Under the pieces are notes generated by a model. The model was not told the origin of the DNA. It ran no database searches and was given only the letters and a program-made list of their open reading frames with translations. This document shows positions 1 through 5,858 of a DNA stretch of 6,445 bases, one piece after another (within the stretch, counting starts at the first letter, position 1; every line of letters begins with the position of its first letter). The translations under genes were made by a program, and so were the position numbers. Where the stretch lies: contig CAIVEA010000434.1 in the NCBI GenBank assembly GCA_903904765.1, forward strand, positions 1 through 6,445, read 5' to 3'. The stretch is from an uncultured Chloroflexota bacterium (GTDB taxonomy: Bacteria; Chloroflexota; Anaerolineae; Aggregatilineales; Phototrophicaceae).

Positions 1-642
1 CTGGATGAAGGCTATGATGTGGTGTATGGAACGCCTCGTCAAGAACAGCATGGCCTGTGGCGCGATCTGGCCTCGCAGGTGACGAAGCTGGCTATGCAGA
101 GTGCGATGGGCGTGGATGTGGCGCGTAGTGTGAGCGCCTTTCGCGTGTTCCGAACACTGCTGCGGCAGGCGTTCGCCACTTATGAAAGCCCGTTTGTCTC
201 AATTGATGTGCTGTTGACGTGGGGAACAACCCGCTTTGCCGCGATTCCGGTGCGTCATGACGAGCGCACACTGGGAGTTTCCAACTACACGCTGCGGAAG
301 CTGATTATTCACGCGCTGAACATGATGACTGGATTCAGCACGTTACCGCTGCAAATCGCTAGTTTGATGGGATTCGCGCTGACGTTGTTCGGCATCCTCA
401 TCCTGTTCTATGTGATTGGGCGCTTGCTGTTTGAATCCAGCATTCCCGGCTTCCCGTTCCTCGCCTCCATCATCGCTATTTTTTCCGGTGCACAATTGTT
501 CGCGTTGGGGATTATAGGTGAATACCTGTCGCGGATGCACGTCCGCATTATGGGGCGGCCTTCCAGTATCATCCGCGAGTCTACCGAGACTGCGCCGCCC
601 GAAAAGGAAACTGATGCAACTTCGCCGATCACCTCTGGATGA
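1..642 (+). CDS. GT2 polyprenyl-phosphate glycosyltransferase (GtrB/ArnC/DPM1-like), 3' part
   Basis: The frame is open from base 1 and stops at TGA 640-642, giving the last 213 residues; the start and most of the catalytic GT-A domain lie off the left edge. What remains is the end of the GT-A domain (GYDVVYG at 4-10, a GFRxxR-like SAFRVFR at 45-51) followed by an SNYTLRKL segment (94-101). Two hydrophobic helices follow (about 113-140 and 150-173), then GEYLSRMHVRIMGRPSSIIRE (173-193, an arginine-rich juxtamembrane tail). This C-terminal plan of two helices plus a GEYL...GRP..I.RE tail is typical of enzymes that move a sugar from a nucleotide donor to a polyprenyl phosphate at the inner face of the membrane. 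The sugar cannot be read from this part. The last 29 bases overlap the next gene, which suggests one transcript. Family call firm; substrate unknown. Confidence 0.9.
   Translation: MDEGYDVVYGTPRQEQHGLWRDLASQVTKLAMQSAMGVDVARSVSAFRVFRTLLRQAFATYESPFVSIDVLLTWGTTRFAAIPVRHDERTLGVSNYTLRKLIIHALNMMTGFSTLPLQIASLMGFALTLFGILILFYVIGRLLFESSIPGFPFLASIIAIFSGAQLFALGIIGEYLSRMHVRIMGRPSSIIRESTETAPPEKETDATSPITSG
604..608 (+). promoter_or_regulatory. Ribosome binding site of the acyltransferase
   Basis: AAGGA lies 5 bases before ATG 614, inside the 3' end of the GT2 gene. It decides the start of the acyltransferase: the open frame continues upstream to 518, but that part is only an out-of-frame reading of the GT2 tail. 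Confidence 0.65.
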
Positions 643-1330
643 AGCCCGTTTTGGTGTGACCGCCGCCCGTGCAGACGGGGTGACAGCGGCAGACCTGCCC
701 GCGCTGCTGGCGTTTTGTGCGGCAGAGCAGGTGCGCTTGCTGATGGTGCGGACAACGGATGCCACCCCCGCCGGAGCGCAGGCCTTCGAGGAAGCAGGTT
801 TCCGCTTGATGGACACGTTGGTTTACTACGAGCGCGTGCTGGATGACAGTCTACCTGTTCCGGCGCTGCCGTTGCGCTCCGCGTCCCCGCAGGATGCGTC
901 CGCAGTGGCGGCGCTGGCTGCCGAAGCCTTCCGCGATTATGGCGGTCATTATCATGCCGATTCACGTTTGCCGCGTTCGTTATGTGACGGGGTGTATGTG
1001 TCATGGGCGGAGCGTTCGTGCGCGGTAGCTGGTGTGGCGGACGCAGTGCTGTTGGCGGAGGACGCAGGGCAGCTACTTGGATTTGTCACGTTGCGCCTGA
1101 ACAGCCCGCAAGAGGGTGAGGTGCCGCTGTACGGGGTGCATCCGGCGGCGCAGGGGCGCGGAATTGGACGCAGTTTGATCGCGGGGGCGCTGGCATGGTT
1201 CAAAGCACGGGGCGCGGCGCGTATGGTGATCTCGACACAGATCACGAATATGGCTTCGCAGCATGTGTGGATTCGCTGCGGCTTTGCCCCGCTTTCAGCC
1301 CATTACTCGTTCCACCGCTGGTTCGACTAG
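614..1330 (+). CDS. WecD/RffC-like sugar N-acyltransferase (GNAT fold)
   Basis: The predicted protein has 238 residues. Residues 1-75 resemble the N-terminal part of E. coli WecD (RffC), the dTDP-4-amino-4,6-dideoxygalactose acetyltransferase of enterobacterial common antigen synthesis: a D-x-x-x-FGV start (FGV near 13-15) and an F-E-E-A-GF segment (58-63). Residues 85-238 form the GNAT domain. It shows the acetyl-CoA pyrophosphate loop QGRGIG (180-185) after GVHPAA, then STQITNMASQHVW (207-219) and CGF (222-224). The length is close to WecD (about 224). The likely reaction is acetyl-CoA-dependent N-acylation of an amino sugar nucleotide in the cytosol, which fits its overlap with a sugar-lipid glycosyltransferase. 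Where I recall WecD having its proposed acid Tyr208, this protein has Trp219. It ends tail-to-tail with the minus-strand GT-C gene over 4 bases. The exact sugar is inferred, not seen; a generic GNAT enzyme is the alternative. Confidence 0.82.
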   Translation: MQLRRSPLDEARFGVTAARADGVTAADLPALLAFCAAEQVRLLMVRTTDATPAGAQAFEEAGFRLMDTLVYYERVLDDSLPVPALPLRSASPQDASAVAALAAEAFRDYGGHYHADSRLPRSLCDGVYVSWAERSCAVAGVADAVLLAEDAGQLLGFVTLRLNSPQEGEVPLYGVHPAAQGRGIGRSLIAGALAWFKARGAARMVISTQITNMASQHVWIRCGFAPLSAHYSFHRWFD

Positions 1331-2775
1331 CCGCCGCTTCCCGTCGTCACAAGGGTACGTTTTGCCGCATCGCTCATCAGGGGGTCGCGCAGAATCGCGG
1401 ATTTGTATTCGATGCTAATCCACACGTTATAGCCGAGCAGGACGAGCGCAACTCCGGTCAACAGCCATGCGGCGCTTGTCGGCAGTCGCCACTTTTCGGC
1501 TAACTTGTCCAGCCACGCACCACCCATCACGCACAGCAGCGGATAAAACAACAACAAGAAGCGCGGATCGTAGCTGACTAGCCACCACCACGCACCGAAG
1601 AAGGGGATGGTCAGGGTGAGCAGCAGGCCGCTGCCGACGTTCGGCGCAGAGTGGCGGATGCACTGCCACAGCGCGACAACTGTCCCGACCATGATTATCC
1701 AGCCCACGATGCTGTAGTTCTCGAATTTCAACACAAACACTAGCAGTGTGTTGAGCGTATGCTGCGCTTGTTCCGTCCATGCCGTCGGCGGGACGATCAA
1801 GCCAGCCTCCAGCCAGTTGCGCCCGTACCATGTACTCACGATGGCAGCGAATGGTATTCCCATAAGCAACAGGTGCCAGAGGCGAATCCGGTAGCGTATC
1901 GTCGCGTATAACACCCACCCGCCGAGAAAAACCGTGCCGAGTAGCGCCGCATTTTTCGTCCATGCCGCCAGTGCCAGCAGAATGCCCGTCAGCAGCGCAT
2001 CCACGCCGCCGCCGCCCTGCTGCCAGCGCCATGCGAATAACGCAGCCAGCGTGAAGGCGAAGGCCATCGGCAAATCCACATAGCCGGAAGATGACCAGCG
2101 GGCGACAGTGGGCGTGAGCGCCAATAACAGCAGCGCCAGCCAACCCGCCCGTTCCCGGTATATCTGTCGTCCTAGCTCGTAGGTCGCCAGCAGTGTTCCG
2201 AGGCTGAGCAGCGCCGGAAATACTCGCGCCAGATAGTCGTTATCCCAACCGGACGCGATGAAAGCGAAGGTATAGGTGAGGGGGATGTGAATTGGGTAGG
2301 CTTGATAGAAAGCGTCATCGCGTCCAGCGAACGGCACGAGGGCGCGGGTGTCTGCCATCAATTTGCCGTAGCGCCCGTAGATGCCCATTACATCATCCCC
2401 GTGAAACGGCCAGTAGGCGGCATTGAACAGGATGCCAAGCGCCAGCAGCGCAACCCCGACGGATAGCGCCCGCCTCAGTTGGCTATGGTTTGCGGGTGGG
2501 TTTACTTGGGCGCGGTCAGGCCGCCAGCGAAGCGCGAAGGGCAGCGTGATGAGCAGCCCCGGCGCGAGTGCCGTGAGGAGCGTAGGGCGGATGCCGATCA
2601 GCATTTGCCAGAACAGCCCCGTCGTCAGGATGCCCGTGCTGAGCGCCAGCGTCAACGCCAGCGCAAGGGGGCGGGTGCTGCCCAACGGAGAACGTCGTAG
2701 GAGCGCCTGCGCTAACGGGTAGGCCAGCGCCAGCAGCAGCGCACTTAGCCCCCATGCCAGTAACGTCTGGTTCAT
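1327..2775 (-). CDS. GT-C (GT39/ArnT-like, PMT_2) membrane glycosyltransferase, 482 aa
   Basis: This multi-pass membrane protein has about a dozen hydrophobic helices by eye. The acidic pair GDD (D127-D128, coded at 2392-2397) sits in a loop just after a helix (about 103-121), where GT-C enzymes carry their D-D/D-E catalytic motif facing the outside. Further family-like marks are SSSGYVDLPMAF (228-239), AAWTKN (269-274) and a late DPRFLL.FYPLL segment (403-413). Such enzymes transfer a sugar from a polyprenyl-phosphate donor to lipid, glycan or protein at the outer face of the membrane. About four helices precede the acidic loop, more than the single one of the classic plan. ATG 2775 was chosen because it forms an ATGA overlap with the dehydrogenase stop and starts directly before a membrane helix; no Shine-Dalgarno is visible, so translation is probably coupled. 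The frame is open upstream to 2865 but that reading lies inside the dehydrogenase gene. Acceptor and sugar are unknown. Confidence 0.87.
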   Translation of the reverse strand: MNQTLLAWGLSALLLALAYPLAQALLRRSPLGSTRPLALALTLALSTGILTTGLFWQMLIGIRPTLLTALAPGLLITLPFALRWRPDRAQVNPPANHSQLRRALSVGVALLALGILFNAAYWPFHGDDVMGIYGRYGKLMADTRALVPFAGRDDAFYQAYPIHIPLTYTFAFIASGWDNDYLARVFPALLSLGTLLATYELGRQIYRERAGWLALLLLALTPTVARWSSSGYVDLPMAFAFTLAALFAWRWQQGGGGVDALLTGILLALAAWTKNAALLGTVFLGGWVLYATIRYRIRLWHLLLMGIPFAAIVSTWYGRNWLEAGLIVPPTAWTEQAQHTLNTLLVFVLKFENYSIVGWIIMVGTVVALWQCIRHSAPNVGSGLLLTLTIPFFGAWWWLVSYDPRFLLLFYPLLCVMGGAWLDKLAEKWRLPTSAAWLLTGVALVLLGYNVWISIEYKSAILRDPLMSDAAKRTLVTTGSGG

Positions 2776-3737
2776 CGTGGCGAGACGGGTGTGGGCAGCG
2801 GTTGGCCTGTCACTCCGGCGATCAGGTTTTCGGCGGCCATACGCGCCATCTGATCGCGTGTCCAACGGCTGGCACTGCCGATATGCGGCACGACAACGGC
2901 GTTCGGTAGGCTTATCAACGGATGATCGGCGGGTAGCGGTTCGGGGTCGGTCACATCCAGCGCGGCGCGAATGCGGCCTGACCGCAGTGCTTCCACCAGC
3001 GCGACCTGATCTACGATTGGGCCGCGTGCCGTATTAATCAGCGTAGCGCCGTCTTTCAGCAGCGCCAGTTCGCGTGCGCCGATCAGGTGGCGGGTGTTGG
3101 CGTTCAGCGGCACATGCACGCTGACGTAATCCGCGCAGCGCAGCAGGTCATCCAATGGCATAAACTCGGCCTGAGGTGCAGTTGCATCCAGCGTAGGGAT
3201 GCGCGGGTTGTGCGCGACCAACCGCATATTGAAACCGCTGGCACGTCTGGCAACGGCCTGCCCGATGCGCCCGTAGCCGATGATACCCAGCGTTGCGCCG
3301 TTTAAGTCGCCGCCAAGCAGGGTGGTGGGATGCCATGTCACCCATTGTCCCTGCCGGATGTAATCCACGCCTTCTACGATGCGCCGCGCCGAAGCCAGCA
3401 GTAGCGCGAAGGCAAGATCGGCGGTGGCTTCGGTCAGCACGCCCGGCGTATTACCCAGCGCGATTCCGCGTTTGTGCGCTTCGGCGGCCTGAATGTTATC
3501 GTAGCCGACGGCCATTTGACTGATGACTTTGAGTGTGGGCAGTCCTGCATCCATCAGTGCAGCATCAACGCGGTCTGTGAGCAGGCACAACAGCCCATCT
3601 TTGCTGCGTGTGTGCGCGACCAGTTCTTCATAGGATGGTGGCATATCGCCGGGCCATAGGTCAACCTCGCACACTGCGCGGATGCGGGCGAGTCCAGCTT
3701 CGGGAATGGCACGGGTGACGAACACGGTAGGTTTCAT
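2772..3737 (-). CDS. D-2-hydroxyacid dehydrogenase, glyoxylate/hydroxypyruvate reductase type
   Basis: The 321-residue protein has full family length and intact motifs. In order it shows: VGYDNI (77-82) and NTPGVLTEATADLAFALLL (96-114), the Rossmann loop GYGRIG (154-159), VSVHVPL (205-211), NTARG with substrate-binding Arg238, DPEPLP with Glu266, and PHIGSAS with catalytic His285. This is the Arg/Glu/His set of NAD(P)H-dependent reductases that interconvert 2-keto acids such as glyoxylate or hydroxypyruvate with D-2-hydroxy acids in the cytosol. The end of the second Rossmann strand reads AHNPR (175-179) rather than the AYDP-like form of NAD-specific relatives, hinting at NADPH. ATG 3737 was preferred because GGAG lies 9 bases upstream; ATG 3746 and TTG 3752 are also in frame but abut or contain that site. 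The stop overlaps the start of the following GT-C gene. Family certain; the physiological substrate is not. Confidence 0.94.
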   Translation of the reverse strand: MKPTVFVTRAIPEAGLARIRAVCEVDLWPGDMPPSYEELVAHTRSKDGLLCLLTDRVDAALMDAGLPTLKVISQMAVGYDNIQAAEAHKRGIALGNTPGVLTEATADLAFALLLASARRIVEGVDYIRQGQWVTWHPTTLLGGDLNGATLGIIGYGRIGQAVARRASGFNMRLVAHNPRIPTLDATAPQAEFMPLDDLLRCADYVSVHVPLNANTRHLIGARELALLKDGATLINTARGPIVDQVALVEALRSGRIRAALDVTDPEPLPADHPLISLPNAVVVPHIGSASRWTRDQMARMAAENLIAGVTGQPLPTPVSPR

Positions 3738-3746
3738 GGGGCGCAT

Positions 3747-3750
3747 CTCC
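3747..3750 (-). promoter_or_regulatory. Ribosome binding site deciding the dehydrogenase start
   Basis: On the minus strand GGAG is followed by 9 bases and then ATG 3737. Two other in-frame starts (ATG 3746, TTG 3752) would sit against or over this GGAG, so it favours 3737. Confidence 0.5.
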
Positions 3751-3785
3751 AATCGCGCAGGCCGATCAGGACAAAATGATAGCGG

Positions 3786-3791
3786 ATTATA
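3786..3791 (-). promoter_or_regulatory. Possible -10 box (TATAAT) before the dehydrogenase
   Basis: The 62-base gap between the large GT-C gene and the dehydrogenase carries an exact TATAAT on the minus strand, about 49 bases before ATG 3737. No good -35 hexamer stands 15-18 bases upstream (the sequence there reads CAGCAG-like) and there is no TG extension. It may be an internal promoter for the dehydrogenase and GT-C pair, or chance. Confidence 0.28.
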
Positions 3792-3799
3792 GCTTGCTT

Positions 3800-5749
3800 T
3801 TAGGGGGACTGCTGTTCGGAAGATGGGCAGTCTGATAGATGTTCCAAGCGTGAGTCCAGTGGCTTACCCCATACTTCGACCAGCCCAAATGCCGTTGTTT
3901 GCCAGCATCCCACTCGTTGGAATTGAGCCTGCTTCATGTAATTGAGCAGGGCTGGAGTGCGGGCAGGTTCTTGCGGCCAGTTTTGTGAAAAGACGATGTA
4001 ATCGGGCGCAAGATCAGCCCACGTTGTATCGGCTTGGCGTTTCACAATAGTCACGCTATTTTGTTCAAATGCGCCGCCCCGAAAAGTGTGAGGGAAGTTT
4101 TCGATCATCCCAAAGTAATACGGTTCTGCTGCGACCACTGTGGCGTTTGGCGGCAAGACTTGGGCAATTTGCCGTCCGGCTTCCACCACGTCTGCGAGTG
4201 TGTCGCCGCTGGTTTCCCATGATGCTGTCCATGCGCTCAGCCATAGCGTGAGCAGCACAACCGTGATGTTAAGTGGTAAGGTTGCGCTGCGAATCCAGCC
4301 TGTGATACCGCGTGTGATGCCAATCGCTGCCATTACAGATAGAAATGGTAGGCCGTGAACAGCATAAAAAGGCGGGAAGTAATGCGAGAAGAAAGGTGTC
4401 ATCCCCAACCACACACCTGTCACGATCAGCGGCACCCGATCCGCGTTTGTGCGCCGCACCAGCACGATTCCCCCAACGATAGCTAATACGGTAAGCGGGG
4501 CTAGGCTGAGGAATAGGGTGTTGAGATCAGTTGCGGGAGATAGCGTTCGGATGCGGGTGAGTAGTGTGCTGAAGTAGTCATTCTCGATGGACGCGCCCGT
4601 GAACCAACTCGAACCGGATCGCGTGATGAGATAGACCCCGATTGCTGCGAATCCGCCAATACCTAAACCGAATAGCGGACGTGCTGCGCTGATTCCGGTC
4701 TGACGCATGGTGCGTAAGGTTCGCGTTAGGTAGAGAAGGGCAGATCCCACCCCGAATAGGTATCCAATAGGAGCTGCATCAATGGTCAAGCCTATAAAGA
4801 ATCCCGTCAGAACATGAAGGACGAACTTGCGTGACGATTGAGCATAGGCATAAGCAGCGAAAGCGCACGACAGGTACAAAGCGACCCACATATCGGGGCG
4901 CAGATACCCTAACCGCAGCACCATAAATGCCATGATGAGCGCACTGAACCCTGCGGTTGATCGGTCATACAGTCGCGCTGCCCCGACCCCCGTCAGGAGT
5001 GTGGCTATGCCCCCGGCGAACAGGATATAGTGCCGCCCCTGCGCCAGACCTTCTCCAAAGACACGCATCCAGTAGGCGAGTCCGTGTAACCACAATCCGC
5101 CCCAAGCATAATGATCTGCATAGATGCCTTTATAGATCAGTGGGGACATATTACCAAAATCGCGCAGATTGACCCCCATGCTCAAGGTGAAGGCTTCGTC
5201 GGTCTTGAGCAGCGGCGGCATAACGGCACTGGCAAAAATGGCTAGAACAACCGGAATCAGCAACGCGGGCAGGACGAATTTAAGCGCAGGCGGACGTGTG
5301 TGCGGTGCTGTTGACCCCCCCGTTAGAATCGCTAGCGCGAACAGAAGCAACGAGAAAGCAATATAGGTTCGCATCAGGGCGTAGGTGGGCAGATGATCGC
5401 CTAAGAAAAATAGGTATACCCCGCCCACAGCGATCCCAAACGTGATTGTAATGAGTGGTAGAGCCAACCGCTGCGTGCGCCATCGGTACAGCTTGTTCTC
5501 GACAAATGTGGCTCGTTGTGCATGTTGTTGCAGATAATGTGCAGCGCCATAGGCCGCCCCCGCCAGCATGAACAGGGCGACCAACATGACCGCAATTAGC
5601 GTCGAATAACGCCCGAGTAGTGTCGGTGTGTCGCTCTGATGGGTGGATAGCGCCACTGCCATGCCGAGCGTGCCGATGCTCCACAGGCGCAAGGTGTGTG
5701 GGAGCCAGTTTACTGCTTGCGTCGGGTTGGGTGACGATATTGCTGCCAT
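3800..5749 (-). CDS. Large GT-C (PMT_2-like) membrane glycosyltransferase, about 649 aa
   Basis: This is a multi-pass membrane protein with a soluble C-terminal domain (about 515-649). The catalytic-type acidic pair D184-E185 (KTDEAF, coded at 5195-5200) follows a helix at about 158-179, as in GT-C enzymes that use polyprenyl-linked sugars at the outer face. Later marks are GYLRPDMW (281-288) and HYFPPFYAVHGLPFL (456-470, the late helix that resembles the RYxLPxxP region of relatives). The tail has a VVAAEPYYFG stretch (538-547) and WADLAPDYIVFS (577-588). About five helices precede the acidic loop, an N-terminal extension over the classic plan. The start is uncertain. The frame is open to ATG 5923, with ATGs at 5836 and 5821, but everything above 5858 is antisense to the exporter's N-terminus. 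ATG 5749, with a weak AGGGA 9 bases upstream, leaves a proper divergent intergenic region. A 60-base sample (4741-4800) is 47% GC, lower than the neighbour. It is first of three minus-strand genes. Sugar and acceptor unknown. Confidence 0.82.
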   Translation of the reverse strand: MAAISSPNPTQAVNWLPHTLRLWSIGTLGMAVALSTHQSDTPTLLGRYSTLIAVMLVALFMLAGAAYGAAHYLQQHAQRATFVENKLYRWRTQRLALPLITITFGIAVGGVYLFFLGDHLPTYALMRTYIAFSLLLFALAILTGGSTAPHTRPPALKFVLPALLIPVVLAIFASAVMPPLLKTDEAFTLSMGVNLRDFGNMSPLIYKGIYADHYAWGGLWLHGLAYWMRVFGEGLAQGRHYILFAGGIATLLTGVGAARLYDRSTAGFSALIMAFMVLRLGYLRPDMWVALYLSCAFAAYAYAQSSRKFVLHVLTGFFIGLTIDAAPIGYLFGVGSALLYLTRTLRTMRQTGISAARPLFGLGIGGFAAIGVYLITRSGSSWFTGASIENDYFSTLLTRIRTLSPATDLNTLFLSLAPLTVLAIVGGIVLVRRTNADRVPLIVTGVWLGMTPFFSHYFPPFYAVHGLPFLSVMAAIGITRGITGWIRSATLPLNITVVLLTLWLSAWTASWETSGDTLADVVEAGRQIAQVLPPNATVVAAEPYYFGMIENFPHTFRGGAFEQNSVTIVKRQADTTWADLAPDYIVFSQNWPQEPARTPALLNYMKQAQFQRVGCWQTTAFGLVEVWGKPLDSRLEHLSDCPSSEQQSP

Positions 5750-5778
5750 AGGATGGAATCCCTGTGTGACTGTACCAA

Positions 5779-5794
5779 TGTGATCTTGGTCATA
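5779..5794. promoter_or_regulatory. CRP/FNR-family-like operator (TGTGA-N6-TCATA)
   Basis: A dyad TGTGA-N6-TCATA lies in the gap between the divergent GT-C and ABC genes. It matches 9 of 10 fixed bases of the E. coli CRP consensus TGTGA-N6-TCACA, and the bases after the first half (TCT) also match. Its centre, 5786.5, is exactly 41.5 bases before a start site at 5828, which is what a -10 box at TACCAT (5816-5821, plus strand, 4 of 6 to TATAAT) would predict: class II activator geometry for the ABC gene. On the other strand it lies about 30-45 bases before ATG 5749 and downstream of a TATCAT box (5817-5812), a place suited to repression. The regulator is not in the window, and the consensus is borrowed from another phylum. 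Confidence 0.42.
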
Positions 5795-5847
5795 AGTGGC
5801 CTGCGAAGGGGATGATACCATAAATTGTGCCGTCATTGTTCGGACAT

Positions 5848-5853
5848 AAGGTG
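5848..5853 (+). promoter_or_regulatory. Ribosome binding site of the ABC exporter gene
   Basis: AAGGTG lies 5 bases before ATG 5859. An in-frame TAA at 5847-5849 overlaps it, so 5859 is the first possible ATG of this frame. Together these settle the start. Confidence 0.6.
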
Positions 5854-5858
5854 CGTTT

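Noticed and set aside
518..613. Upstream extension of the acyltransferase to 518
   Set aside because: It only re-reads the GT2 tail in another frame; ATG 614 has a good ribosome site and begins the WecD-like sequence.
408..1004. A 198-codon open frame on the minus strand
   Set aside because: It lies antisense to the GT2 and acyltransferase genes, is rich in Arg, Pro and His as GC-rich shadow frames are, and shows no family motif.
1290..1360. A terminator between the converging acyltransferase and GT-C genes
   Set aside because: The genes overlap, and no GC-rich stem followed by a T run is visible on either strand here.
1427..2143. A 238-codon minus-strand frame inside the GT-C gene
   Set aside because: It is an alternative frame of the same strand within a clear membrane-protein gene; its Cys, His and Arg-rich translation has no helices or motifs.
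5280..5684. A 134-codon minus-strand frame within the large GT-C gene
   Set aside because: It is an out-of-frame shadow; the overlapping frame shows proper membrane helices.
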